Shown: piece after piece, positions 1 through 8,825 of the stretch
Numbering within the stretch: the first letter of the stretch is position 1
How the letters are laid out: every line of letters starts with the position of its first letter
Source of the DNA: Rhizohabitans arisaemae
GTDB taxonomy: Bacteria; Actinomycetota; Actinomycetes; Streptosporangiales; Streptosporangiaceae
NCBI RefSeq assembly: GCF_025996515.1
Contig: NZ_BLRH01000024.1
Coordinates: 62,001 to 126,000 of the forward strand
DNA length: 64,000 nt
Direction of reading: 5' to 3'
Translations under genes and position numbers: made by a program
The notes under the pieces: model-generated
What the model was told of the DNA's origin: nothing
Seen by the model: only the letters and a program-made list of their open reading frames with translations
Database searches by the model: none

Positions 1-1
1 C

Positions 2-1285
2 CGGCTCCGGTTGGAGCGGGTCGTCCTGGTCGGCGTGTGGACCGGTGGGACGCTGCGCGACGCCGAGAACTCGCTGCAGGAACTCGCGCTGCTGGCCGAG
101 ACGGCCGGGTCCGAGGTCCTGGAAGGGCTGATCCAGCGGCGTCAGCGGCCGGACCCGGCGACCTACATCGGATCGGGCAAGGCCGAAGAGCTGCGTGAGA
201 TCGTCATCGCGACGGGCGCCGACACGGTGATCTGCGACGGTGAGCTCGCCCCCGGGCAGCTACGCCGGCTGGAGGAGCTCACCCAGGTCAAGGTCATCGA
301 CCGTACGGCGCTGATCCTCGACATCTTCGCCCAGCACGCGCGGAGCCGCGAGGGCAAGGCGCAGGTCGAGCTGGCCCAGCTCAACTACCTTCTCCCCAGG
401 CTTCGCGGCTGGGGTGGGAACCTCTCCCGCCAGGTGGGCGGTCGCGCCGCCGGGGGTGTGGGTATCGGTGGCCGCGGTCCCGGTGAGACCAAGATCGAGC
501 TGGATCGGCGCCGGATCCGGACGAGGATCGCCAAGCTGCGCAGGCAGCTGTCCGAGATGACGGTCTCGCGGGAGACCAAGCGGTCCCGGCGCGAGGACCG
601 GGAGGTCCCCGCCGTCGCCATCGCCGGGTACACCAACGCCGGCAAGTCCTCGCTGCTGAACAGGCTCACCGGGGCGGGGGTCCTGGTGGAGGACGCGCTC
701 TTCGCGACGCTGGACCCGACGGTCCGGCGCGCGCGCACGCCGGACGGCCGGGTCTTCACCCTCGCCGACACCGTCGGATTCGTCCGGCACCTTCCCCATC
801 AGCTCATCGAGGCGTTCCGCTCCACGCTGGAGGAGGTCGCGGACGCCGATCTGATCCTGCACGTGGTGGACGGATCGCACCCCGATCCGGAGTTGCAGCT
901 CGCCGCGGTACGCGAGGTGCTGGCCGAGATCGAGGCCTCCGACATCCCGGAGGTCGTCGTGGTCAACAAGGCCGACGCGGCGGATCCCGTGGTGCTCGCC
1001 CGGATCACCTCCCGCGAGCGCCACAGCGTGGTCGTCTCCGCGCGGACGGGTGCGGGCGTCGAGGAGCTGCTCGCGCTGATCGAGCGCGATCTGCCCAGGC
1101 CCGCACGGGAGATCCACGCCATGGTTCCCTACAGCCGGGGAGACCTCGTGGCACGCGTCCACCGGGAGGGTGAGATCATCTCGTCCGAGCACCACGGCGA
1201 CGGAACCGTGCTGCACGCCAGGGTCTCGGCGAGTCTGCTGGCGGAGCTGGAGGGCTTCCTGACCCCCGCGTCGGCCACGCGCTGA
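2..1285 (+). CDS. hflX: GTPase HflX, 5'-truncated by the window edge
   Basis: Ribosome-associated GTPase that splits or rescues stalled ribosomes. The frame stays open to the first bases of the window, reading RLRLERVVLVG. Full-length actinobacterial HflX continues upstream of that segment, so the TTG at 11 is probably internal and the true start lies outside. A glycine-rich linker follows the N-terminal HflX domain (GVGIGGRGPGETKIELDRR, about bases 455-510). The G domain starts with the P-loop GYTNAGKS near base 628, then DTVGFVRHLP as G3 and NKAD as G4 near 965. The C-terminal subdomain ends at TGA 1283-1285. A hairpin terminator follows, so the gene probably ends its transcription unit. 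Identity is very secure. Confidence 0.96.
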   Translation, partial: RLRLERVVLVGVWTGGTLRDAENSLQELALLAETAGSEVLEGLIQRRQRPDPATYIGSGKAEELREIVIATGADTVICDGELAPGQLRRLEELTQVKVIDRTALILDIFAQHARSREGKAQVELAQLNYLLPRLRGWGGNLSRQVGGRAAGGVGIGGRGPGETKIELDRRRIRTRIAKLRRQLSEMTVSRETKRSRREDREVPAVAIAGYTNAGKSSLLNRLTGAGVLVEDALFATLDPTVRRARTPDGRVFTLADTVGFVRHLPHQLIEAFRSTLEEVADADLILHVVDGSHPDPELQLAAVREVLAEIEASDIPEVVVVNKADAADPVVLARITSRERHSVVVSARTGAGVEELLALIERDLPRPAREIHAMVPYSRGDLVARVHREGEIISSEHHGDGTVLHARVSASLLAELEGFLTPASATR

Positions 1286-1322
1286 CCCGGGGGCGGGGGC
1301 CAGGCGGACCGGTGACTCGGAC

Positions 1323-1360
1323 AAAAGCCGGAGGCGGTATCAATGGCGGCTTTTGCGGTG
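1323..1360 (+). terminator. Rho-independent-type terminator after hflX
   Basis: AAAAGCCG at 1323-1330 pairs with CGGCTTTT at 1347-1354 around a 16-nt loop, and GCGGTGTTTTT follows. It lies 38 bases beyond the hflX stop codon. Confidence 0.7.
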
Positions 1361-1889
1361 TTTTTCGCGGACCTTGAGTGCCGTCGTGATCACCACTACG
1401 ATAAGGAAAGTCTTAGCGGTAAATAGCGTTAAATTTGTGATGCTTCCTTTGGCGACTTCGAGAATGGCCGTGCCAGGAGGGGGCTGCTGCGGCAATTAGG
1501 CCTTGACCTGCGGGTGAGTGAACGAGGACGCTGTAGGTGGGCGGGAAGGTCGAACCGGATGTCGTGGAGGGGACCCGGCGTTCTTCCCAATAACCCTGTA
1601 CAGCGAGCCGACCTGTGAAATAACGTAACTGAACTGAAATCGCCAGCCTCGTGAACGGCGATCATCGAGTGGTGCCCACCGCCGGCCGTCCGGTTGCGGT
1701 GCAACCCTGGCAGCGGTATGAGGATGAGAGCAGGAGACCCCCGATGGCGTCCGGACGTCGTGTTGGACACCACGCGAACGCGTGTGGGCTATCGGCTGCG
1801 CGTGACCTGGGTTACTCTCACGACACGACAGATGCCCCCTTTCGGGCGATCCGCCGCACTTCTCGGGCGCGTCGGCGGGCGGTGATGCG
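1361..1889. other. Gene-free stretch upstream of the HutI-like gene
   Basis: No convincing coding frame was found. The part at 1390-1440 is AT-rich for this genome and carries ATAAGGAAAGT at 1401-1411; its reverse complement, ACTTTCCTTAT, recurs in the chitinase promoter at 20292-20302. Around 1691-1705 a short GGTTGC/GCAACC hairpin precedes AGCAGGAGACC near 1728, which vaguely resembles a cobalamin-riboswitch box but is not enough for a call. Confidence 0.5.
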
Positions 1890-3098
1890 ATGACAGTACG
1901 GTTGTTGACCAACATCGGCCGGTTGTGGACCGGGTCCGATGTCTGCAGCAACGCCGCGATCCTCGTGCACAACGACCGGATCGCCTGGGTGGGCCGTGCC
2001 GCCGACCTCCCGCAGAACGTCCCCGGCGTCGTCGACGACATCGTCGACGTCGACCACGTGGAGAACCTCGGCGGCGCGCTGGTGACCCCGGGGTTGATCG
2101 ACGCGCACTCCCACCCCGTCTACGCGGGCAACCGCTGGGCGGAGATGGCGATGCGCTCCAGCGGCTCCAGCCACAGCGCGATCACCGCGGCCGGGGGCGG
2201 CATCGCCTCCACCGTGACGGTCACCCGGGGAACCGACCCGTGGACGCTGTGCAACGGGGTCCGGGAGCGGCTGCGCGAGTGGCTGCTGTCCGGCACGACG
2301 ACGGTGGAGGCCAAGACCGGCTACCACCTGACCCGGGACGGCGAGCTCGCCGACGTGCGCATGCTGCGCGAGCTTGAGAAGGAACCGATGATGCCGCGCA
2401 TCCACGCGACCTTCCTCGCCGCGCACGTGGTCCCGCCGGAGTTCTTCGGCCGGCAGCGTGAGTACATCGAGGCCGTCGGGACCTGGTGCATGGACGCCGC
2501 CGCGGCAGGTGCCGACAGCGTCGACGTCTACTGCGACGACGGGCACTTCAGCGTCGAGGAGGCCCGCTGGGTGCTCGCCTCCGGGCGCAACGTCGGGCTG
2601 CTGACCCGCATCCACGCGGGCGCGCACAGCCGGAACGGCGCGGTTCAGCTCGCGGCCGACATGGGCTGCGCCTCGGCGGACCTGCTCCACCACACCACCG
2701 AGGAGGATCTCGTCGCGATGGCGCGGTACGGCGTCCCCGCGGTGATCTGCCCCGGTACCGCGCTGCAGCAGGGCAGCTCCCCGCCGGTGCGCCGGATGCT
2801 GGACCAGGGCATCACCGTCGCGCTCGGCACCGACCACAACCCCGGGCACTGCGGCATCACCTCGATGGCCCTGGTCGTCGGGCTCGCCGTCGCCGCGTTC
2901 GGGATGAGCGTGACCGAGGCGCTCAGGGCCGCGACCCTCGGCGGCGCCTCCGTCCTCAGCGCCCCCGACCGGGGCGTTCTGGCGCCGGGACGGCTCGCGG
3001 ACATCGTCCAGTGGGACGCCGACCACGAGGGCGCCTTCGCATGGGCGTTCGGTCTCCGGCCCCGCCGGGTGTGGCGAGGCGGGCAGCCGGTTCAGTGA
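1890..3098 (+). CDS. HutI-like amidohydrolase (imidazolonepropionase paralogue)
   Basis: Metal-dependent amidohydrolase of the imidazolonepropionase type, 402 residues. Visible features are the metal-binding H73-x-H75 in DAHSHPVYAG, the glycine segment ITAAGGGIASTV at 98-109, H179, H242 in RIHAGAH, and D315 in GTDHNPG. These match HutI order and spacing. True HutI has IHADE where this protein has IHAGA, so the acidic residue that contacts the imidazolone ring is Ala245. No other hut genes (hutU, hutH) are nearby; the neighbours are hflX and comEA. The substrate may therefore be another cyclic amide. ATG at 1890 follows a GGCGGGCGG stretch. Fold assignment is secure, substrate is not. Confidence 0.8.
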   Translation: MTVRLLTNIGRLWTGSDVCSNAAILVHNDRIAWVGRAADLPQNVPGVVDDIVDVDHVENLGGALVTPGLIDAHSHPVYAGNRWAEMAMRSSGSSHSAITAAGGGIASTVTVTRGTDPWTLCNGVRERLREWLLSGTTTVEAKTGYHLTRDGELADVRMLRELEKEPMMPRIHATFLAAHVVPPEFFGRQREYIEAVGTWCMDAAAAGADSVDVYCDDGHFSVEEARWVLASGRNVGLLTRIHAGAHSRNGAVQLAADMGCASADLLHHTTEEDLVAMARYGVPAVICPGTALQQGSSPPVRRMLDQGITVALGTDHNPGHCGITSMALVVGLAVAAFGMSVTEALRAATLGGASVLSAPDRGVLAPGRLADIVQWDADHEGAFAWAFGLRPRRVWRGGQPVQ

Positions 3099-3218
3099 TC
3101 GGCCGCCCCCGTCCGGGGAGCCGTAGTTGTCCACAGGTTCGGCTCCCTCGGCGCCGGCGGTCCACAGAATCGGATTCGGTACGGCCACGGGCCTCGTCCC
3201 CCGCCTACCGTCGGGCAG

Positions 3219-4052
3219 GTGGAGACGACCCGAAGGGCAGGTCAGGGGCGTGGTGGCGAGGCTCCTGACCCGTATGCCCGCCTGAACGCACTCGCCCTCC
3301 CCGGTCCGGCGCGACCGGACCGCGAGCACGTGGCCGTCGAGCACGAGCTCTCAGACGGCGATCGCCTGCCGCCGTCGGGGCGGCTGATCGCGGAACCCGC
3401 CCCACCACGGGGGCCACGTGTTCCGCTCATCGAACGGTCGGCGCGGTTCGATCTCGGCGGCAGAGGTCTCCGGGTCCTGGTTCTGGCCGGAGTCGCCGCA
3501 TCGGTCGTCGCGGGGGTCTACGCCTGGCGTTCGGCTCCCACCCCTGAGCCCGTCCCGGTCGCCGTCCCGTCCGCCGACGCCGGATCGCGGTCCGGTCCCG
3601 TGCCCGGGGAGGGTCCGTCGCCGAGCGCCACGGCGAGCGTCTTCGTCCACGTCATCGGAGGGGTTCGCCGGCCCGGCGTGATCGCGTTGCCGGTGGGGGC
3701 GAGGGTGCGCGACGCCGTGGACGCCGCCGGAGGGGTACGTGCCGGATCCCGGGCGGGGACGCTCAACCTGGCCCGCAGGGTGGTCGACGGAGAGCAGATC
3801 GACGTGGGCGCCAAGCAGCCGGCGGTCACCGCGGGGGGTAACCCGGGCACCGGGCCGGAGGGCGTCCTCGACCTCAACCTCGCCACACCGGAGCAGCTGG
3901 AGACGCTCCCCGGCCTCGGGGCCGTGCTGGTCAAGCGGATCGTCGACTTCAGGATCGGCAACGGGGGATTCCGCAGTGTCGAGCAACTCCGTCAGATCTC
4001 CGGCATCGGCGAGCGCAAGTACGCGGAGATCAAGGACAAGGTGCGGGTCTGA
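3219..4052 (+). CDS. comEA: ComEA-family helix-hairpin-helix DNA-binding protein
   Basis: Membrane-anchored DNA receptor of the competence type, 277 residues. A charged cytoplasmic N-terminus of about 80 residues precedes one transmembrane segment (about 84-103). A Pro/Ser-rich linker follows, then an SLBB domain (about 141-200, VFVHVIGGVRRPGV) and a tandem helix-hairpin-helix domain (216-277) with LETLPGLG and QISGIGERKY. The GTG at 3219 has no clear Shine-Dalgarno sequence, so a later start is possible. The stop overlaps the comEC start by one base (TGATG), so the two are translationally coupled. Natural transformation is not established for most actinomycetes; the pair could act in other DNA transactions. 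Confidence 0.88.
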   Translation: METTRRAGQGRGGEAPDPYARLNALALPGPARPDREHVAVEHELSDGDRLPPSGRLIAEPAPPRGPRVPLIERSARFDLGGRGLRVLVLAGVAASVVAGVYAWRSAPTPEPVPVAVPSADAGSRSGPVPGEGPSPSATASVFVHVIGGVRRPGVIALPVGARVRDAVDAAGGVRAGSRAGTLNLARRVVDGEQIDVGAKQPAVTAGGNPGTGPEGVLDLNLATPEQLETLPGLGAVLVKRIVDFRIGNGGFRSVEQLRQISGIGERKYAEIKDKVRV

Positions 4053-6235
4053 TGTCGCCGCTTGCGCTCCCCGCCCTGGCCACCTGGGTCACGACGTTCG
4101 TCCTGCTGTTCACCGAGCTGCGGACGGCGCTGGTCGTGGCGGCCTTGGCCGCGGTGGCCGCGGGGGTCGTCGCCCTGTCGCCGCGGGGGCGGGTCGCCAC
4201 CGGGGTCCTGGTCTGCGTGGCGGCCGCCTCCGTCGCCGTCGGTCTCCGGCTCCACGTGGTACGGGACGGGCCGCTGACCGATCTCGCCGCGGGCGGGGCG
4301 ACGGCGGCCGTGGAGGTGGTGCTGACCGACGATCCCCGGCCGTCGAAGCAGGGGACCCGGACGGTGGTCAAGGCCACGGCCGTACGGCTGGACGCACGGC
4401 TCCGGCTTTCGGCCCCGGTCGTCCTGCTCGCCTCCGGACCCGGATGGCGGGGGCTGTTGCCCAGCCAGCGGGTCCGGGTGATCGCGCGGGTGCTGCCACC
4501 GGGAGAAGGGGACCTGGTCGCGGCCCTGCTGGCCGTACGGGGACCGCCTGAGGTGCTCAGCCCTCCCTCGCCGGTGCAGAGCGTCGCGTCCGCGCTGCGC
4601 GCCGGGCTTCGGGAGGCCGCCGGGGGGCTCGCCCCGGCGGAACGGGGTCTCCTCCCGGCGTTGGTCGTCGGAGACACCTCAACCATGGTGCCGGAGGTCG
4701 AGGAGGACTTCACCGCGGCGGGGCTCTCCCACCTGACCGCCGTCTCCGGCTCCAATCTGGCCGTCATCGCGGGTGCGGCGGTGGCGGTGACCAGGTTCGC
4801 CGGGCTGCCGCTTCCCGTCCGCGCCGTGCTCGCCGCCCTGGCCATGGTCGGCTTCGCGGTGGTGGCGCGGCCCTCACCGAGCGTGCTCCGGGCATTGCTG
4901 ATGGGGTTGATCGCTGCGGCGGCGCTCGGCACCGGCCGGAGGAAGGACGGTTTGGCGGCGCTTTCCGCGACCGTCCTCGCCCTGCTGCTGTTCAATCCCG
5001 AGCTGGCGCGGTCGTACGGCTTCGCGCTCTCGGTCTTCGCCACCGGCGGCATCCTGGTGCTGGCACCGCGATGGCGGGACCGGCTGGCGGTGCGCCTGCC
5101 CATCCTGGCGGCCGAGGCGCTCGCGGTCACCGCGGCCGCCCAGGTGGCCTGCACCCCGATCCTCATCCTGATGTCGGGGGAGCTGAGCCTGGCGGCGATC
5201 CCCGCGAACCTGCTCGCGGCTCCGGCCGTGGCCCCGGCCACCGTGCTGGGGTTCGCCGCGGCGATCGTCGCGCCCGTCTGGACTCAAGGGGCGTCCTGGC
5301 TCGCCGTCCCGGCGGGATACGCCCTCGGCTGGATCGTGACCGTCGCGCGGACGGCGGCCGGGGTTCCCGGTGCGGTGATCTCCTGGCCCGCGGGGGCGCA
5401 CGGGCTGATCCTGCTGGGGCTGCTGGGCGGCGCGGCGTTTCTGGCGACACGGCGGAGGACGGTCGCGGTGGTCGTCGTCTGCGCGTTGGTCGCCTACGTC
5501 GGGGTCCGGCTCCTGGCGGCGGCGTGGCCGCCTCGCGGCTGGGTGCTGGTGGCGTGCGACGTCGGCCAGGGCGACGCGCTGGCGGCCGCGGCGGGGCCGG
5601 GGAGTGCGGTCGTCGTCGACGCGGGGCCGGACCCGGCGACGGTGGACCGATGCCTGCGCAGGCTCGGCGTCCGCCGGGTGCCGATTCTCGTGCTGACCCA
5701 TCCACACGCCGATCATGTCGACGGGGTTCCGGGGGTGCGCCGCGGCCGGACCGTGGGGCTCACGGTGATCAGTCCCCTGGCACCCGGACCGGACCGGGGG
5801 TGGCCCGCACGGACCGCGGCACGCTGGCGTCTCCCCGGCGTGACGGTGGACGTGTCGGCGCCCGTCCCGGCCGTCGGCGTGAACAACGCGAGCGTCGTCG
5901 TCCGGCTGGAGTGGCCGCACGGGTCGGCGCTGCTGACCGGGGACGTCGAAGCGGAGGCGCAGCGGGAGCTGGTCCGCCGGGGCGTGCCCCGCGTCGACGT
6001 CCTCAAGGTTCCGCACCACGGGTCGGCGGATCAGGACGCCGCCTTTCTCGCCGCCACGGGGGCGCGGACCGCCCTGGTCAGTGTGGGGGAGGACAACGAT
6101 TACGGGCACCCGGCGGAGGCGACGACGTCGCGGCTGAGGGCGCTCGGGATGCGGGTGTTCCGGACGGATGAGGCGGGCGACCTGGCGGTGGTGGTGCGGT
6201 CGGGGGTGTGGACGGTTGTGTCCCGAGGGCGGTGA
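4052..6235 (+). CDS. comEC: ComEC/Rec2 DNA-translocation channel with metallo-hydrolase domain
   Basis: Polytopic membrane protein of 727 residues, in the normal range for full-length ComEC. N-terminal membrane segments and an OB-like region (about 1-190) are followed by the competence domain with many transmembrane helices (about 200-480). The C-terminal metallo-beta-lactamase domain starts near residue 503 (CDVGQGDA) and carries THPHADHVDG near 550 and VPHHGSADQD near 653. In the family the channel passes single-stranded DNA and the hydrolase domain is thought to degrade the other strand; the HxHxDH ligands are intact here. It overlaps comEA by one base. Confidence 0.92.
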   Translation: MSPLALPALATWVTTFVLLFTELRTALVVAALAAVAAGVVALSPRGRVATGVLVCVAAASVAVGLRLHVVRDGPLTDLAAGGATAAVEVVLTDDPRPSKQGTRTVVKATAVRLDARLRLSAPVVLLASGPGWRGLLPSQRVRVIARVLPPGEGDLVAALLAVRGPPEVLSPPSPVQSVASALRAGLREAAGGLAPAERGLLPALVVGDTSTMVPEVEEDFTAAGLSHLTAVSGSNLAVIAGAAVAVTRFAGLPLPVRAVLAALAMVGFAVVARPSPSVLRALLMGLIAAAALGTGRRKDGLAALSATVLALLLFNPELARSYGFALSVFATGGILVLAPRWRDRLAVRLPILAAEALAVTAAAQVACTPILILMSGELSLAAIPANLLAAPAVAPATVLGFAAAIVAPVWTQGASWLAVPAGYALGWIVTVARTAAGVPGAVISWPAGAHGLILLGLLGGAAFLATRRRTVAVVVVCALVAYVGVRLLAAAWPPRGWVLVACDVGQGDALAAAAGPGSAVVVDAGPDPATVDRCLRRLGVRRVPILVLTHPHADHVDGVPGVRRGRTVGLTVISPLAPGPDRGWPARTAARWRLPGVTVDVSAPVPAVGVNNASVVVRLEWPHGSALLTGDVEAEAQRELVRRGVPRVDVLKVPHHGSADQDAAFLAATGARTALVSVGEDNDYGHPAEATTSRLRALGMRVFRTDEAGDLAVVVRSGVWTVVSRGR

Positions 6236-6244
6236 AGACATGGC

Positions 6245-7195
6245 ATGCTGCATGACGTGGCAGCCGAGACGCACGCGAACGTGACACTCATCATGGGCGA
6301 GGAGGAGTTCCTCGCCGACCGGGCGGTGGCGGAGGTCAGGGCGGCCGTTCCCGGGGCCGAGGTGCACGATCTCGTCGGCGGCAAGGTCGAGCCCGGGGAC
6401 CTGGCCAGGTTGACGTCGCCGTCACTCTTCGGCGACCGCAGTCTCGTGGTCATCCGCGCCGCGCAGGACATCCCCAAGGAAGTCGTGCCCGAGGTGGTGG
6501 CGTACGCGGGGCGACCGCCGGAGGACGCCCTGGTCGTTCTGGTGCATCCGGGGGGAGTCAAGGGGAAGGCGCTGGTCGACGGGGTCAAGAAGGCGGGGGC
6601 CGCGGTCGTCGCGATCCCGAAGGTCACCAAGGCGGGGGAGCGGATCGCGTTCATCCGGTCGGAGATGCGCAGGGCCGGTCGCTCGATCGGCGAGGACGCC
6701 GCCCGCACCCTCCTGGACGCCGTGGGCAACGATCTGCGGGAGCTCGCCGCCGCCTGCAGCCAGCTCGCCCTCGACAGCGACGCCAAGACCGTCGACGAGG
6801 CCACCGTGCTCCGCTACCACCGGGGACGGGCCGAGGTCACCGGGTTCGCGATCTCGGATCTGGCCGTCGAGGGCAAGCTTGGGGAGGCGCTTGAGCAGCT
6901 GCGCTGGGCGATCGGGACCGGGGTCGCACCCGTTTTGATCATCAGCGCGCTGTCGAGGGGGCTGCGTTCCCTGGCCAAGGTGAGCGGGGGACAACGGGAG
7001 GCGCAGGCCGGCATGCCCCCGTGGATGGTGGACAAGCTCCGCAAGCAGCTGAGGGGTTGGGGGCCGGAGGGTCTGAGCGCCGCGATCCAGGCGGTCACCG
7101 AGGCCGACGCCCAGGTCAAGGGAGCCGGGGCGGACCCGGCCTACGCGCTGGAACGCGCGGTTCAGACCATCGTCGTCTCCCGCCACGGCCGCTGA
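6245..7195 (+). CDS. holA: DNA polymerase III subunit delta
   Basis: Clamp-loader delta subunit that opens the sliding clamp, 316 residues. The N-terminal domain has the actinobacterial pattern LIMGEEEFLADRAV and SLFGDRSLVVI. The middle contains ELAAACSQLALDSD, and the C-terminal domain carries GVAPVLIISALSRGLRSLAK. It starts nine bases after the comEC stop, the arrangement seen in many bacteria (comEC-holA). ATG at 6245 gives MLHDVAAETH; the GTG at 6257 is an alternative start. Confidence 0.93.
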   Translation: MLHDVAAETHANVTLIMGEEEFLADRAVAEVRAAVPGAEVHDLVGGKVEPGDLARLTSPSLFGDRSLVVIRAAQDIPKEVVPEVVAYAGRPPEDALVVLVHPGGVKGKALVDGVKKAGAAVVAIPKVTKAGERIAFIRSEMRRAGRSIGEDAARTLLDAVGNDLRELAAACSQLALDSDAKTVDEATVLRYHRGRAEVTGFAISDLAVEGKLGEALEQLRWAIGTGVAPVLIISALSRGLRSLAKVSGGQREAQAGMPPWMVDKLRKQLRGWGPEGLSAAIQAVTEADAQVKGAGADPAYALERAVQTIVVSRHGR

Positions 7196-7207
7196 GGCGG
7201 TCCCGGC

Positions 7208-7915
7208 TCAGCCTGTGGTGGTCGGCTCGGCGGCCTGGCGTTCGGTGACGGCGCCGTCGCGGATCTCCAGCACGCGGTCGGCGAGGGTGATCAGGCTGGG
7301 GTCGTGCGTGGCGACCAGCGCGGTGACGCCTTCGCTGTCGACCAGGGCCCGGATCAACTCCATGATCTGCCGGGCGGTCTGGGAGTCCAGCTGGCCGGTG
7401 GGTTCGTCGGCGATGAGCAGCCGCGGGGTGTTGGCGAGGGCGCGGGCGAGGGCCACCCGCTGCTGCTGGCCGCCGGAGAGCTCGTAGGGCCGCTGGTTGA
7501 GGTGCTTTTCGAGGCCGACGAGGGTGAGCAGGAGCCGCACCCGGTCCTCCCGTTCGGCGGTGGGGGTCTTTCGCAGGCGCATGGGGACGCCGACGTTCTC
7601 CGCGGCGGAGAGCACGGGGACCAGGCCGAAGGACTGGAAGACGAAGCCGATGACTTCCCGGCGGAGCCGGAGCAGCCCTTCCTCGGGGAGCGCGGTGACG
7701 TCCTGCCCGGCGACGACGACCCGCCCCGAGTCGGGGCTGTCCAGGCCGCCCACCATGTTGAGCAGGGTGGTCTTGCCCGAGCCGGATCTGCCTTGGATCG
7801 CGATGAGTTCCCCGGCCCGCGCGTGGAAGGTGACGTCGCGGAGCGCGGTCACCCGGGTCGGTCCGCTGACGTAGGTCTTGTGGAGGCCTTCGACCACGAC
7901 CAGGTTGTCACTCAT
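7208..7915 (-). CDS. ABC transporter ATPase, MacB/LolD type
   Basis: ATPase of an FtsX-permease ABC exporter, 235 residues. Walker A is GRSGSGKT at 42-49, the Q-loop is FQSFGLVPVLSA, the signature is LSGGQQQRVALARAL, Walker B is LLIADEPTG and the switch His lies in ATHDPS. The start ATG at 7915 is preceded by AGAGGAA and overlaps the stop of the upstream ATPase gene (ATGAGTGA), indicating coupling. It is the last gene of a four-gene minus-strand operon. Such systems extract lipoproteins or lipids, or export peptides and macrolides; the substrate cannot be inferred. Confidence 0.92.
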   Translation of the reverse strand: MSDNLVVVEGLHKTYVSGPTRVTALRDVTFHARAGELIAIQGRSGSGKTTLLNMVGGLDSPDSGRVVVAGQDVTALPEEGLLRLRREVIGFVFQSFGLVPVLSAAENVGVPMRLRKTPTAEREDRVRLLLTLVGLEKHLNQRPYELSGGQQQRVALARALANTPRLLIADEPTGQLDSQTARQIMELIRALVDSEGVTALVATHDPSLITLADRVLEIRDGAVTERQAAEPTTTG

Positions 7916-8825
7916 TGTCTTCCTCTCGCGGCCGGTCCGGCCACACGCCGATGTGGTCGCGTTCGAGTTCGAGCCGGACGCGTCGTTCCAGGTTGAGGGC
8001 GCTGGTGAAGTTGCGGGGGAGTTGGAGGCGCCCGACCCGGTCGAGTACCGCGTACTCCTCGGCGATGACGGTGCCGCTGTCTCCGACGCGCCGGAGTGTT
8101 TCGCTGCTGGTCCGTCCGTCGCGGATGCCGATGGTCCGGTCGACCTGCTCGGAGACCTGCGGGTCGTGGGTGACGATGACGACGGTGACGCCGAATTCGG
8201 AGCCGGCCCGGCGGAGGGCGCCGAACACCTCGGCCGAGGTTTCGGTGTCGAGTTCACCGGTGGGTTCGTCGGCGAGGATGACCTGGGGTTCGTTGGCGAG
8301 GGCCACGGCGATGGCGACGCGCTGCTGCTCGCCGCCGGACATCTGGGCGGGCCGCCGGTCGGCGCAGTGGGCCACTCCGAGCATGTCGAGGAGTTCGGCG
8401 GGGCGTTTGCGGTCGCGTTTTCCGGCGAAGCGCATGGGGAGCCGGATGTTCTCCAGCGAGCTGAGGTAGGGGATGAGGTTGCGCGCGGTCTGCTGCCAGA
8501 TGAATCCGACGGTTTCACGGCGGTATTTCAGCCGGTCGCGTCCACTCATGGTGAGCAGGTCGGTTCCGGCGACCCGGGCGAGTCCGGCGGTGGGGACGTC
8601 CAGCCCGGAGAGGATGTTGAGCAGCGTCGACTTGCCGGATCCGGACGCCCCGACGACGGCGACGAGTTCACCGCGGTCGATGAGCAGGTCGAGTCCTTGG
8701 AGGGCGACGACTTCCACCCCGTCGGTTTTGAAGATCCGGACGAGGTTGTCGCACAGGATGTGGGCGTGTTCGCCGAAGACCGGCTTCTGCCGTACGGCTT
8801 CCGCCGCCAGGTCCGTATACGTCAT
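7908..8825 (-). CDS. ABC transporter ATPase with C-terminal AbrB-like extension
   Basis: Second ATPase of the export operon, 305 residues, about 65 longer than a LolD/MacB domain. The core has Walker A GASGSGKS (59-66), signature MSGGEQQRV (162-170), Walker B VILADEPTGELD and THDPQ. After residue 255 comes EYAVLDRVGRLQLPRNFTSA, followed by LERRVRLELERDHIGVWPD. This resembles the AbrB/SpoVT swapped-hairpin fold (hydrophobic strand, GR-x-x-x-P turn, short helix, strand pair). Such domains bind DNA or dimerise. The ATG at 8825 overlaps the stop of the permease upstream (ATGA). The extension call is pattern-based and needs a structural check. Confidence 0.88.
   Translation of the reverse strand: MTYTDLAAEAVRQKPVFGEHAHILCDNLVRIFKTDGVEVVALQGLDLLIDRGELVAVVGASGSGKSTLLNILSGLDVPTAGLARVAGTDLLTMSGRDRLKYRRETVGFIWQQTARNLIPYLSSLENIRLPMRFAGKRDRKRPAELLDMLGVAHCADRRPAQMSGGEQQRVAIAVALANEPQVILADEPTGELDTETSAEVFGALRRAGSEFGVTVVIVTHDPQVSEQVDRTIGIRDGRTSSETLRRVGDSGTVIAEEYAVLDRVGRLQLPRNFTSALNLERRVRLELERDHIGVWPDRPREEDNE

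Noticed and set aside
260-1324. Long minus-strand open frames over hflX and many other genes
   Set aside because: They are antisense shadows caused by high GC content; the sense frames carry the family motifs.
1685-1760. Possible cobalamin riboswitch (GGTGCAA and AGCAGGAGACC segments)
   Set aside because: Only the B12-box-like 3' part and a short hairpin are present; the long conserved core is missing and the downstream HutI-like gene is not typical of B12 control. An Infernal run would settle it.
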